A stretch of 64,000 nucleotides of DNA from positions 30,119,501-30,183,500 of the forward strand of contig OX485805.1 of NCBI GenBank assembly GCA_950295325.1. The letters run 5' to 3'. The DNA is from Polytrichum commune (taxonomy: Eukaryota; Streptophyta; Polytrichopsida; Polytrichales; Polytrichaceae). The notes under the pieces were generated by a model, which was not told where the DNA came from, did not search any database, and saw only the letters and a list, made by a program, of their open reading frames with translations. Below are positions 34,471 through 47,728 of this stretch, in pieces. Every line of letters starts with the position of its first letter. The first letter of the stretch is position 1. Both the position numbers and the translations under genes were made by a program.

Positions 34471-35616
34471 ATAAGATCTTGTTCATTCTTTCCTTCTCAA
34501 TGCATTTGTTGATTCATCCCTTGGTCTCATATAAATTGTGACGAAGTAAGTTCTAATCAGTTCCAAGATTACAACGTTCCCAAAAAGGAAATATAGAAGC
34601 ATGCAAAATTAATGAACCAACCAAAGAAAATAATAGACATCCAACTACTAGTTAATACAAGAACTATTTGACAACATTGGTTATCTAATGCTTTTGTAGT
34701 TTTAAGGGTTAAAATTGACCAAGAAATGTGCACATAAGCCAATATGCACCTATTCTTATGCCACTATACTTATCTCTGGTCCCAAACCCCTCATGCCCCT
34801 TGCTCTTGTTTTTTTACATTAATTTATTTCAAAAAAATATTAATCTCCACACTAACTATGGGGGAGGTGACTATCATAATTTTAGAAAACCATGTGAGAT
34901 AAAAAAAGGTCAATTTAATTTGTTTAGGGTAGAATATATAATTTTGTAAGATCTACCATAACATTGGAAATATGTCCCCTACATGACTATATGTAAAATA
35001 AGGTGGTGAATAATTCCTTCATTTTAGTCATTAGTAGAAAAAAATAAAAAATAAAAATGTAATAGACCTAGGATCTTACTTGTCTTGCTAGTAGTGTCCA
35101 ATATGCCAACCTTGTATTGATCACCCTTTTGTTACAACAACCACCCTTTCCGGATGATCGATGATGTGCTACAACATTTGGCAACCTCACCATGGTGGAC
35201 TTGGAGGATTGCGCATAATAATAAAATTAAGTTTAATTTTTTTCTACAAAAAAAAAATTTTTTTTTCAAAGAAAAATTTAGTAAAAAAATATAAGTTTAG
35301 CTAAAGGTGGATTATTTAGAGCAGGTGCTATGGATAATGGAGATGGAATAGTTGTTGGTTGGCTAGGTCATGTTGTTCTTAAAGATAAAGAAGGACATGA
35401 ACTTTTTGTTCGTCGTATGCCTACTTTCTTTTGCCTTGGAGGAAGACAAGGCGGAGTGGTTGGAGACTTCGAAGGTTGGCCCCCTCATGCCATCAACTAG
35501 TTTTAGGTATTCATCATCATTGGTGCTAAACCTCTCATAATTTATTAGTTTTATCATGACATTATAGAGGACGTTGAACATATATCTTGACAATATTGGA
35601 GGGTGCATAGTTGTAT
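34471..35616. other. Intergenic, no assigned gene
   Basis: AT-rich with several homopolymer A/T runs (35230-35290). I see no coding exon or RNA gene. Confidence 0.4.
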
Positions 35617-35619
35617 CCT

Positions 35620-36154
35620 TAGGGCCGCTTTACACTTAGAGGCCGGGCCAATTCGTTGTGTAAGAGGCTTGAAATCCTCATTTGTGATTGGTCAAAAGGC
35701 TCAAATCGGCCCCAACCCCTTTACATCTAGAGGCCGGGCCGATTTGGTGGTATGATTTTTTAAATTAAAAAATGTATGTTATGACACGGCCCAAGCTCGT
35801 TGAATTGGGTGCACCCAAAATGGAAGGCCAATTCTTGGCCTAGAGGCCAATGTCATATTCCACTAAAAAAATCTTCTTAAATAAAGTATAATTTTTTAAA
35901 GTGAACTAGATCCATTGGATTATGTGGAATCTAAAGGCTCTATCTTAGATTATGCTACATCCGTTGGATTAGGCTAATTTTTTTGAATAAGCTTGGCTTC
36001 TTGGCCCGAGGGCCTTTACATATGGGAAAATTGGCCCCCGGTATAATCTTATTATAATGTGTAGTAGAGGCCGGCCTCCAACCCAAAAAAGGCTGAAATT
36101 TTGTGCAATCGGCCTCAAGGGAAATTGGCCCGGCCTCTAGGTGTAAAGCGGCCC
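35620..36154. mobile_element. PIF/Harbinger-like MITE, 535 bp
   Basis: Terminal inverted repeats of 32 bp with one mismatch: GGGCCGCTTTACACTTAGAG on the left against GGGCCGCTTTACACCTAGAG read inward from the right, both continuing GCCGGGCCAATT. The 3-bp duplication TTA flanks it at 35617-35619 and 36155-36157. Subterminal copies of the 'tctagaggccgggccgattt' word occur inside (about 35727). It has no coding capacity. It shares the GGGCCG start and target type with the MITE at 30287-30648, but the interior is different. Confidence 0.88.
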
Positions 36155-36157
36155 TTA

Positions 36158-38744
36158 GGATAACCCTTCACGTTGTAACCCTTCACATTGTGAATGCTTG
36201 TTACAAGACTTGAATGGGACTATAGTTGAATGTGTTTGTGAACATGCTTAAAGTATTTCTTTCTTTCTTTTTTATATTTAGTTTTCTTGTATGTGAAAGC
36301 AATTTTTTTTAAGTAGGTAATTGTGCAACATCCTTGTCTTGTCACAACTGATTATATTTCTTGTTTTGTTTTATCCGTGCTTACAACTTCTCTATTTCAG
36401 CTTGTATATATATTTTTATCTCCATGTTTATTGGTAACCCTTTAACTAGTATCCAAGTGCTATTGGTTGCGTTTTGAATGGTACTTCGAATGATATGGAA
36501 TATTTGTTGCTCACGTCATCGGTTTCGCAATGCTATAGTATTTGTGTGCAAAAAATTAGCCTCTTTAAATAATTACAAATAAACATAGGGTGTTAAAAAA
36601 TACGTCAAAATAACTTTTATCTACAAATAAGGAGGGGGAAATTTATTGAGAGGTGCATAAATATCCCCCCATTAAATACCCCATTATTACACGTGATTAT
36701 GAAACGTAAGGGGGCGTGATCGCCCTGAGCACTCACAATTTACTTTTGAATCAAGGAAGACTAAGAAGATGTAACCTACACATTCTTCGGAAGTGCCCAA
36801 GAACTCCCCAAATCTCTCCCTAAAAACTTTCATCAAAGATCACTTCAAGTGCCGGATTTTTGATGCTCACTAAGGTAATGCAAACACATTCACATGCATT
36901 CGATCTGCACATTAACTAGCTATTATTTGTCAATCTCCAAAATGGAGAAACATGCAACACCAAAGTCAAGGCAACATGACACATACATAAGAGCTAACCG
37001 CAAGACCACTGAAAAAAAAACCAAGTTGTGCCAAATTCATTGACTCCACATGCCTATAGAGACACAAAGAATTATCAAGTGTTTAAGTTGGTCCAACAAT
37101 GGAAACCAACACCAACATGTGTCACATAAACATCGCCTCAAGTGCCTCCACAAACTTTGTGTTATAGACCCACATACTTTTACACCAACATTGCGCAAAA
37201 CTACAATAAATTTATGTTGTTTGACACCACAACAATCACTACACCTCAAATTTGTAACAACTCTAGTTTTGTCATAACCAACATCTCTTAAAATTAACCC
37301 GTCTTACATTAACCATATTACACTCTAAACTTCATAGTATCACACTATGGCAAGCAAAGTGCACGTGATATTACGGAGTTTTGTAGTGTTAACATGGATG
37401 CATGATAGTAGATAATTAGTGTAGCATGTGACATTATGGAATAACACAAGGTGCAACATTGTAATGTTGAAATTGACGCTCACGTTTGGCCAAGTTAGGT
37501 GGTTAAAGGTTTGAATATCAAGATTTGAAGAAACAAGATGCACATGCATCACCAATGAGAAGCAATCAACAACACTTCCATTACTATGAGTGTGGATGAA
37601 ATCTAGTATGTACTAGAGAAAATTTGTCTTGTTTGCGACAAATGGTACCTTTGGTGCGGATCACATGACGATGTACTAATACTGATCCTCTTGATCGAGA
37701 TAAGAATGCAAGATGGAGAGTGTTGCGGGAAAGCACTTAGTGCTTAAATTATCATACACAAAGAGTGGTGTCGGACTATTAAAATTTGGCTTTCTAACAT
37801 GTCCTACTAGGATGGCTGGGGGCTGGGGCGAACCAACCCGTACACTGGTTCCTTGGAGGCAAGGGTTTAGGCATCCAACAAGGAACGAGCGTATGGGTTG
37901 GTTCGCCCAAATCGATGAGTGGGCCAAGATAACCTTGCATAGGTCAATCCGGGATTTAGGATGATGGATCCCATGTGCATACCATGTTTTAAATCCTAAA
38001 ACCCTCTCAAAGTTTGAGAGTTGGAAAGAAGAGGTCCCAAAATTTACACCCAAGTTTCAAAATAGGCTCCAATATATGACGAGCTAAGGAGCTCATAATA
38101 GAAAGTTTTCTCAAAGAAGGATCAAATCCATTGTTTCGTCCATCTTTGAGAGACTTTTACGGATAACTTTAATGAAACCTCCCCTCCACATTCAAGATAG
38201 TTTTCCTTCAAAGAATTGCCTCCTTAGTTATGGTAGAAATCTGCCCATGAGTCAAACAAAGGCTAGTCAATTTGGGTAGGCTTTCCAATAGGATTTCTCA
38301 AGTTCATAGAGCAAAGGATAAAGGTGGGAGGCGGTGCATGGACCCACAAAGCCTGACTTGATAAGGTCGTATCCAAGTTGGTCACGAGAAGTTTGCTTTT
38401 TGGCTAAGCTTATTTCCCGTGTGATCAATAAAGCTCTACACAATGTACCTGAGTGCGGTCCCTGCATTCAAGGTACAAGTCCCAATTCCTCTTTTTGTTG
38501 TGAACCAACAATCCCAAGTGAAACTGGGCTTCACAACTAAAACTGAGTCAGGATTCCTCATTATGTCACACTTTGTGAAGATTGGACAAAATTCAACTAG
38601 GGTGCTGATGGTTATTGTCTCTTGATATAATTGATGCAAACAAAAGCCCATAAGCATGTCACTGGAATAACATAGTGCACAACTCATCCAGATTAACGTA
38701 AGCAGGTCTTCAATGGACACTTTTCTCTCTGCACTCACTTCTTA
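36158..38744. other. Gene-free stretch
   Basis: AT-rich to AC-rich sequence. Open frames on both strands at 37037-37277 and 37676-38053 have no recognisable domain and overlap each other. I see no supported gene. Confidence 0.4.
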
Positions 38745-39003
38745 AAGGATATGAAACGCACAAATTTCCTCATGATTCTTGGGGATCGTATTAATATCTT
38801 ATTTATCATCAAAGTGAGATCTATGAGTTACTGTATGATCATCTAGGTCCCTCCCAAGTATGTTCACTATTGTGTTTAGAACAGTTAACAAGTTTTGAGC
38901 ACATAGTTCAATCTCTTTTCAACATGTCTTTTTGGTATGTGTTCTCGATCCACACCCAACCATACATCACTCAAATATGGATGTTTGTTTAAGATCAGGC
39001 ACC
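38745..39003 (+). mobile_element. Dispersed TIR repeat, family 1, right part
   Basis: Forward copy starting inside the element (aaaggatatgaaacgcacaa) and running to 'catcactcaaatatggatgt'. The left TIR and the extreme right end are lost. Confidence 0.6.
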
Positions 39004-40476
39004 AAATTATGCACATCTTTCTTAAATTATTGAGACAAGTCTTACTCATCTTCATGTCATTTCAACTGTTGCCAGTGGCACAAGACCCACAGCTGAATTA
39101 TCTTCATGTTGATTGCAATCTTCATTCCTCCATGCATCCTCATGTGTGCACATCACGGCTCAGGAAGAACCGGCAGTTAGTTAAAGATGAGCCAGTTGAG
39201 TTTGAGAAATAACCGGTTGAAGTTTGAGACTTCAGGAGGATAACCGATCACTTTAGAGGAATCTATAGAATATACCTCAAAAGTATAAAGCAAAACCGGA
39301 AAATGTCAACATGTAACTGGTTGAATTTAGAATCACTAGGATCTTGACCAACTATGCCCAAAAACTTCCCGGGCACTGGTGCACATCATGTGAATATCAG
39401 GATATTTGTTATGCTTTCTGGTTTGTTTCCAAGGGCTTGACTTGCAAAGGTGATTTTAAAAGCATTAGACATTCATTTGATTGCATCCATGTCCCAGGGT
39501 ATTGTAACTTTGAGTTCGTCTATTTTGCACAAGTTTCATCTGCAAAGCTTTCACCAGCCAGATGATTTATTATGTTATTCTACACATTCATGAGAAGGTG
39601 GACAACTCCTTAATTTCCCACTTCAAGGAAGCTGTCTTTTTCTGCATAATTTACCATTGCATTAAACTCTCAAACTGACAATTCTTGGTGCATGTTTTGG
39701 ATCTAGATTGCTAGGTTACCAAATGCACAAGTACAATGAAGGGGCTATAATGAGGCTGTAATAGCACTATGGTCACAAAGAAGGTTTTCAAACCTAAACC
39801 TGATAACAAGCATGACTTATGAATATAGTTGGCACATCAATCCATGTACTCAATAAAATTGTCAGTGCAAAAAAGCATCTGCATAAAACGAAGCACAACT
39901 TTCAGATGCTTACCTCCTCAACATTCCCCACTCCCTGAGGGTTATCCTTTTCATTGACCAGTTGAACACTTTCCTTGAAACATACATACAGCAGAAATCA
40001 ATGGGATACAAATGTATAATGCATGGTGCAGACCAAGCATATTGCTGCAGAGGATGCAGACATGACATGGGAAGGGACAAGGAGAAGGCTACCAAAACAG
40101 GATCAGTGCATTCTGCCCATAACAAAGAGCATTGAATCACCAAATGTGACAAAAGTGTGCAAACATTTCGAAATCTAAATTTTTTACTAAAACTCAGCAA
40201 GTTGAACTGGATTCCCTGAAGGCCCACTTTGGCCATCACGTTGGGACACTGACAGATATCTTAGTGAGCACATGGCTTGGAAATACAAAACCCTGGCATG
40301 CTGGCCCCCTACCACTAATTCAATCTCACCATCACAAGTCCCAATCAAACCTTGACCAATGTCCACATTAACCACCTACTACCAATCACCCAACTGCAAG
40401 ATTAAATGATGAATCAGATTGCCCTTCTACGCTATAACTACACCCACTCACCCCTGAAAATGACAAACCCTACGTG
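39004..40476. other. 3' flank of the charged-protein gene, otherwise no feature
   Basis: No coding exon recognised. The part next to 40477 should be the 3' UTR of the minus-strand gene. Confidence 0.4.
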
Positions 40477-41788
40477 TTACAGGTGCTCAATGGAACGTGA
40501 GCGCCTTTCATGTGTCCGTGACCTTTCGACAGCCCTTTCAGATCCTTTTTCTAGTTTTTCTGCATGAGACTTGCCATCAGCATCTTTCCCACTTTTCTCA
40601 TGTGGCCGACGGTGATGACGGCTGTGGTGATGATGTTCTTTCTTGTGCTTTTTAATTCGAGCCCGTCCTTCATCAGAGACATCATAGCTGTCCCGCCCAC
40701 TAGAGCACTCTCCTTCCTCCTTGCGCCAAGCAGAAAGCTTCAGAGGCTGGATATCATCTGTATCTGTGGACAATAATTACAATGTATAAGTGAATGATTA
40801 CATATCCAAAAACGTTACACTTAATGAACCCTCAATTACTCAGGCCTTGGCTCACTCAAATCTATATTCTCAGCTTACAAGTATTCCATGCTTGCGCAAC
40901 AAATATAATTGAGAATTATCTTCACTTTCTATGGCAATTGGCATACCAAGTAATCACAAATACTAGAACCAAGAAAAGAAAATACACAACCAAAATTTGA
41001 GAACAAGTTTCACAACATTTTGATTTCAAACCCATACAGAGATGGATAATAACTGCAATTCACCTCGAGTCGTCAAATGTGAAAAATGAACAAGTGCAAA
41101 AAGTGATGAACCTTTACACTAGTTTGGTAGTGGATGTGGGATGCACAAGGTCATATGGTGACCTTTAGCTTCAAATAAAACTCAGAACAGTTCCTACTTG
41201 AAGTGAACACAGCACTCACAATGGAAAGGTACAAAAACAGGACTAGTGTGACACAAAATAACGCTCCACAGAAACACTACCACTCTCATATTTTAAAATG
41301 AACATAGCAAATTGGCACACAAACCTCAATCAGGTTGAAGTGTAGAGCCAACTTACAATCCAAAATAGCTTATGACAATGAAATATAAGAACCAGGCCAA
41401 TTAGCAAACCTGATTGATCCTTGTGGTGCTTGCGATTTCGCTCCCGATGAGTGCGCCTCTCTCGACTATCATCAGAGCCACTTTCATCGTTATCCTCTTC
41501 TGATTCAGATCCAGACCCCCGTCGATGCTTTTTTGAGTGTTTGCTCCGCTTGTGCTTCCGGTGTTTTCTCCTTTTCTTTTTCTCCTCAGCATCTTGGTCA
41601 GAGTCAGAATCAGAACTCCGATGCCTTCTGTGCTTTTTGTGAGATTTGTCCTCCTTCACATTGGTATCAACCAATCCCTTGGCTGAAGCCTCCAGCCTCT
41701 GTTCCCATTTCAAGGGGGCTTCCTTCTTCTCAAGAGCTTTCCTCTTCCTTTCCTCAACCAGCTTGAGAAACTGCTTCTGGCTGTCCAT
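40477..41788 (-). CDS. Lys/Arg/His/Ser-rich highly charged protein, probably nuclear, two exons
   Basis: Predicted 221 residues from exons 41788-41410 and 40763-40477 (GT/AG, frame kept). The first 40 residues form a likely charged helix (MDSQKQFLKLVEERKRKALE, then KKEAPLKWEQRLEA). After this comes a low-complexity region: KSHKKHRRHRSSDSDSDQD, KKKRRKHRKHKRSKHSKKHR, then acidic SESEEDNDESGSDDS and more RERRTHRERNRK. Exon 2 adds a short conserved-looking segment (DDIQPLKLSAWRKEEGE) and a His/Lys/Arg tail. The RS/KH-rich composition with acidic serine patches suggests a nuclear, phosphorylated, RNA-associated protein, perhaps splicing-related. I do not recognise a named family. The start is the first ATG after an in-frame stop. 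A 5' UTR intron is likely (acceptor before 41839, possible donor near 43330). Confidence 0.7.
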
Positions 41789-43440
41789 AAAGTTGATGGA
41801 ACAATAACCCCTTGTGACCAAACCACATCAAAACTACCTGCATTATTGATGTCGGTAGCAGATGCCGGAGAGTGCATCTCACAGCCGAAACACACCCATA
41901 TTAGTGTTTTGCTCCGTCAATTGAAATAAAATGCACAATACAACCAATATAATCCAGGTAGTATCCTATGCAACATCTTGGTGCACCAGTGACTAGTGTT
42001 GCCACGCACATCACATAATACTAGGTAGAGAATAGATCCACAAGAGAGGACAATGTCATGCACCATGGCCAATGCATTGATTGCAATGTGCAGCACAGAG
42101 TTTGAGATGGTTTCATTGCAGATGACTAACTTCTTGCTCAATGGCCAGCTGCATTTCAATGGGTTCAATTAACCCTGCATTTTCTACTCAGATATTTTAT
42201 CACTCTGGGTACAGAGACCCCACATAGTGTATGATACAGTTGTCCAAATTCAACTAAAATTTGAACAGTAAGTACTCAAACTCTACGCTGATGAGGAACA
42301 CAGACTTCCTTTGGCGTTCCTCTCCGCCAGGTTGGAAGAGAAAGCGACACAAGCGCGAGTAAGAAAGATAAAGATGCGACCAATGAGATCTCCAGATAAA
42401 GGGACACAACACTACGTCTTACTGGCTGTGTGCATCAATCAGTATGGACAACTTTACTTCCTATGGATATACATCGATTCCAAGCGACAGTACTAAAACC
42501 CCACAACATGGAGAACTCTACCAACAGAATTGGTGAAATATACTACCTAATAGGTTCACATACCACATAAACCATATGCTTGACTCACCCCAATTCTAAG
42601 ACCAAACCAAAACCCTACTCCAAGCCACACTACACAGCATTGAGATACCCTCAGAAAAGGTTCGAAGAACCTTATATCAAACGTGAAACCTATAATATCA
42701 ACTTGACTTGAAGAACCGGCACAACAAATCACGGAGAATCTCACACTGAAATTCAAGTAGTCTAACCACCTGATGCTCCTAAATTGTCGCCATTTCCAAA
42801 TCTTCACAACGTCGTAAACCCTGGATCTCAAGAAATCCAAAATTCTTCCAAAATCCCTTGTGAATTGCTAAAGGATATCCTATCAAATATCTCATGACAT
42901 CGGTTCCCAATGCTTCCATCTCAGGAAGCTCTGCAAAAATCGTTCAAGTACCATGTTGGCATGACATGATACTTGCAGTTCAACGAGGCAGACTACAATA
43001 AATCGAACTTCCCAACCAACTCACTGAAGAGTGAGCTGCAAAACCTTGTGATGAATCTAGGGGAGAATTTATTGACTGCCTGAACTGACGCTCTACTAGG
43101 AAACAAAAAGCCAAACCCTAGAGAGTCCATCATACCAACAGCAGAATCATATGCGAACAACCAAGACAGCAACCAAGGCCGATGGCATCAGCTCCCCAAA
43201 AAAGGGCGAAATCTCCCGCTCACTCCTCCACTACTTCCTTCCCAAACCCTAGAAATTTTAAATAAACAGCAAACAATAATAAAAACTTTAACCCAGGCAA
43301 GAAATGCGGCACTAAACCATAAGCCCTACCTCAAATCGCAGGTCCGAGGGTTCACCCCGCGCACCAGAGGCACCGTCGCGCAATTCCCACTGCCGCCCAC
43401 GAAGGAATCCTCGAAACTTTAAACCCTTGCTTCACGGGTG
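41789..43440 (-). other. Probable 5' UTR and 5' UTR intron of the charged-protein gene
   Basis: On the minus strand a CAG acceptor lies just before 41839 and a GTAGGG donor near 43330, with a GC-rich patch at about 43330-43430 that looks like a first exon. No coding exon is visible in between. Confidence 0.35.
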
Positions 43441-43624
43441 CGTCTCAATGAGCAGCGGGACGATGTGAAACACATCTGCGTGACATCATGGCCAGTGTGC
43501 CGGAGTTTCTAAATGCGCGGGAGTGAATTTGATGTGGTGCCGCGGAGGTTCGGCGGTGACGGATCGGAGGTGACCCCCCGGCGAACCGATGAGCTGTGCA
43601 TAAAAGTGACGAACGAGCTCGAGG

Positions 43625-44925
43625 CCGAAGCTTTCTTCCTCCCCACCACCCTTCGCCTCCTTGCGTGGATGGATTAGTGCGAATATTCGTTCGGTGGAAT
43701 ATGCTCGTTCGTTGGATGAATGTATGTGACACGTGGATGACACGAGGCATACATTTAGATATCATGTGATGAGTTGGCGGAGGAATTAGCCAAGGCCATA
43801 AGGTGAGAGATGGGAAAGGGTCTCATGACTTCCTTTGGATTTTCTCATCATTTAGTTTAGAATATAGTTTTGATGGTGTGGCATTTTCCACTTTCTTTTA
43901 TTTTGTAAATACTTTTGGGTGCCACTAAGTTGATTTTTGGGATGACTTGTACACATCTAAGATATAAATACCATAAACCATGAAAATAAGGTGATTCGCA
44001 TTGAAGATATGGTCTTAAAATCATGAGATCATTTTCCAAGAAAAAAGAGAAGGATTCATGAAGAATGCAAGTTGTTTCGTATTTTATTCCCTGTAGAAAA
44101 AAATCAAATCTACAATTTTTCAAAGTGGAAAGTTCGTCAAACCCCCTACTCGTTCCTTGGATTCTCCTTAAACCAAACACAGTATTGCTCATTTCCACAC
44201 AAGACATCACCTAAACCGGTTAACTCATGAGTACATTAAACTCTAATTGATGGTAGTCATACATGTCTAAATTTGGCTAAATTGACTATACACGCATACT
44301 AAGTTGCCAACCTCGCAATTATCGGTTTTAGAAATGGCACTTCACTATTCTGACGGAAGTCTACTGCACGGGTAGAGGGTAGTTCGCGGTTTATAGTGTT
44401 TCTACCTCATACTTCCTTCCCCACCACCCTTCATCTCTTGGCATTGATGGACGGGTTAAATTATTCATTCATTCGAATATGCTCTCATTTGTTATATTAA
44501 TATTTTGACACAAGGCACACATAATAGGTATTGTTGTTTGCTCCTTGTCGTGGATTAGGAATTTTTTGCACCTTCAAGAGGAATTATTATCATATATAGT
44601 TGGGAGATGAGGAAAAGTCTCTTGTCTTCCTTTGGATTCTTCTTATCAATTAAAATAACTTTTGGATGACGTGGCGCTTTTCAACTTTCCTTATTACGAA
44701 TACATCTAACTACCACCTAAGCTAATTTGTGAGACGACATGTACGTGTCTGTGTATATTCTTCCCCGTTGCACTTCATCTCCTTCATCTTGCATGAATGG
44801 ATGAGTCGGAATATTTGCTTGTTAGAGAATCCTCATTCATAAGATGAATTTTTGTGACACTTGGATGACATGCTTGCATACAAAATAAATATCATTGTTT
44901 GCTCCTTTTGATGAACTAGTAGAGA
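43625..44925. repeat. Three degenerate direct copies upstream of the charged-protein gene
   Basis: A segment starting 'ccccaccacccttcgcctcc' (about 43640) recurs at about 44419 ('ccccaccacccttcatctct') and about 44763 ('ccgttgcacttcatctcctt'). Each is followed by a 'gatggatgagtcggaatatt'-like block, and the first two also by 'gacttcctttggattttctc' and 'gatgacttgtacac'-like blocks. The first two copies are about 780 bp apart. Confidence 0.65.
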
Positions 44926-45137
44926 AAAGTTGTGCGTCATCCAATGTCGGTGAGCTCTTCCGACCTCTCCCCAAGTTTAGGAGCGTCTTCCGAAATTTAC
45001 GAGCTTTTTGCTAGATGGATTTGAAAATGAATGTTGCTCGATTCCTTTGCCATATCATTTGTCTTTGTATGGGGATGTGAGACTTCAAACTCAAGTGATA
45101 CACCGTTTATGGTATTCAATGCCACTTACTATGATTT

Positions 45138-45332
45138 TTTATTTTATTTTTGGAGATAGATGGTCGACAGGCGAGCGCCAAAACACAAGAGGTAGTTGAC
45201 CGACCACCTGGCAAGTTTTCCGTCAAGTAGAGAGGAGATTTCACAACTAGGAGTCGAACCGCCAACCTCTTCCTTGATATTTGGGTATCTCTCCACCATC
45301 ATCCGGTAGTTTAGGGTCGTCTCGAACCATCT
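45138..45332 (-). mobile_element. tRNA-type SINE with 13-bp target duplication
   Basis: On the minus strand the 195-bp element has a perfect Pol III B box, GGTTCGACTCC, at 45260-45250, with A-box-like words upstream (TGGTTCGAGACG near 45329; TGGTGGAGAGA near 45296), and ends in an A-rich tail (aaaaataaaataaaaaa at 45151-45135). The flanks carry a direct repeat CTTACT(A/G)TGATTT (45125-45137 and 45333-45345, 12 of 13 identical), as expected for a LINE-mobilised SINE insertion. The source tRNA is not identified. Confidence 0.75.
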
Positions 45333-45345
45333 CTTACTGTGATTT

Positions 45346-47339
45346 GGAATTACAATGTTGTAAAATCTTATTGTTAATCTCATTTCTTACCATCAAAGTT
45401 CACATGGGTTCATTAGATATTGTTGAACATATATGGCTTTACGCGGCAAAACATACATCCTCGATAAATAAAGAGTTATAGAATTGTGTAGTTCCAACTA
45501 TTAAGGGACACTAACTACCATAAAAGCATAGCATTCTTGGCACTTTTTTTTATCTACATTTGATAGATTGTTGTGGACATGTTACCAACAAGAAAACGGT
45601 AGAACCGTGAGGCTCTGTTCTTTATTATGAAAGACTACAATTGTAGTTGTCCACTTTGCTCATGCCAATTTATGGCTATTCAATATACCAAACCTTTCTT
45701 GGATTTTGTGCACCTTCTTCTCAAATACGGGTCAAGGATTGAAGCTACTCATTTATCACCCCAAATTTTAAAAATAAATAATCAAGAACTACCGAAATAA
45801 CTATAGTTAACTAGATTTCTTTCAATGCATTTTAGGGAGCACTTATATATAAACTATAATTAACATCCACATTAAATAAAGTGGACCAAAAATAACAAGA
45901 ACAAGTAATGTTCAAGTGTGAACACAAAGTGGTTAGGAAATTTTGCTCTTGAAACGAAGAAGTTGATGCATAGTCTCTGTCCTACAGACAGAGCCAACAA
46001 AAGTTCAAAGGTTGTTTGGACATAGTAGAACATAAATGACTTTGCTTGGAAAAAACTTACGTTCAATCAAAATTTACAGCATTGTGTATCTCTAGATAGT
46101 AAGTGACCCTGGGCACGATAAACAATGTAGCAATCTTGGCATTATATTCTTATCTACGTCAAATAACACAACGTGGTAAGTATTCCGGACTTTTAGTTCA
46201 TGGGCCCTTCCCACATGTCTTGGAACCCACTTTGCAAAGTCCCACTTAGAGGTGAAGGTCTCAACTTCATGGGCTCTAAAATTTGATAAAAATGGAGAAG
46301 AATGCAATGCTCAAGCCTTCACATTCCAATTTCAGGCATTTCCAACATCAGTGTTGAAAATATGTATTATGTAGAAACTATAGTATTTTTTCCTAAAATT
46401 GAATTATACGGATGTGCATTAGACTACCATATATTAATGCTTTGAGAAGTTTAAGTCAATCAGACCACATTAATTTTGCTAAGTCTGATTGACATGTGAA
46501 CAAGGTCTTCATCCGGGAGGCAGCTAGAGAAAACCTTCTAAAAAATTGTCTCATGACCATTTTGGTCATAGTTGTGCTTGAAAAACATATCCGCCAAAAA
46601 AATACCTATTTGAAGCAAGACCTATCCATTTGAAGTTGAGAGTCACATTCTAGAACAAATATGTGTATAAGGGTCAATTGCTTGATTATTATAATGAAAA
46701 AGGTATTAGGAACTTAGCCTTGGAGTTGGGTCAACCACTTTTGATCGACCAAGCTACAAGGCAAAGTCCCAACTACTTAGCACCATATATTGTTGCCATG
46801 TACGATTTTGGGGCATGGTGTTACTTGTAAGAAATGAGTTTTGTAGGGCATTTTGCCACAGGACTTTCGTCTCTACCAATCACATTGCTTGAAATAAACG
46901 TGACTTAAGAAATGTGACATGGTGTAAAGTGGTCATCAATCTAGGTGAATGTATACGTAGTGTAGGAACAATACAAGCATGTGAGTTATTATGTTTACCA
47001 TAGTTAGAGATATATGGACCTTAGTCCCCCACGAGCCACATGACGACCCACCATGGAGCTACCTATTGACTTAGTTACAAAATCAACACCCTATCCACCT
47101 ACATACATGTGTATCATATTAACACACACCCAACTTAGATATTAGGGTCATTTTGCACACATGACCAAGGACCGTGAAAAAAATTTGATTTAGAATTCCT
47201 CTTGGTCAGAGGTCCAAACCAAGGGCCATGACCATGAGAAATCTACGTCATTTTTATGGTTGCCTTGGTCATGGGACATAATGCAAAGAGGACTTAGACC
47301 ACATGAAAAGAGCTAGGTCTATTATAAATAGCATTGTTT
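45346..47339. other. Gene-free stretch
   Basis: AT-rich DNA with short open frames only. No recognisable exon, RNA gene or strong repeat. Confidence 0.4.
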
Positions 47340-47684
47340 TACATTGAGAACGGAAAACTCTTATTATGATATAATAAAAGACCCAATCCAACAGCCACCT
47401 AGCCCACACATCCCCATTACGGCACTCTGTAATTGACAACATCCAACACCCCACAAACAACCTCGTACAACACCTAAAATCTTGAACAATACAAGAAACA
47501 AACCGCCACATACATTATCCCAAAATACATGTACGTTGCCAAATGGAACAACATAACCACAACTCTTTCCAACCAGTTTTGAGCAACCTCACACAACACT
47601 AACATGCGAGTTACACAAACCTTCAAATTTAGGCACCCCAATACATGAGCAATGCATACCAAAAACAAAAACAAAAAAACACAT

Positions 47685-47728
<44 letters not shown>

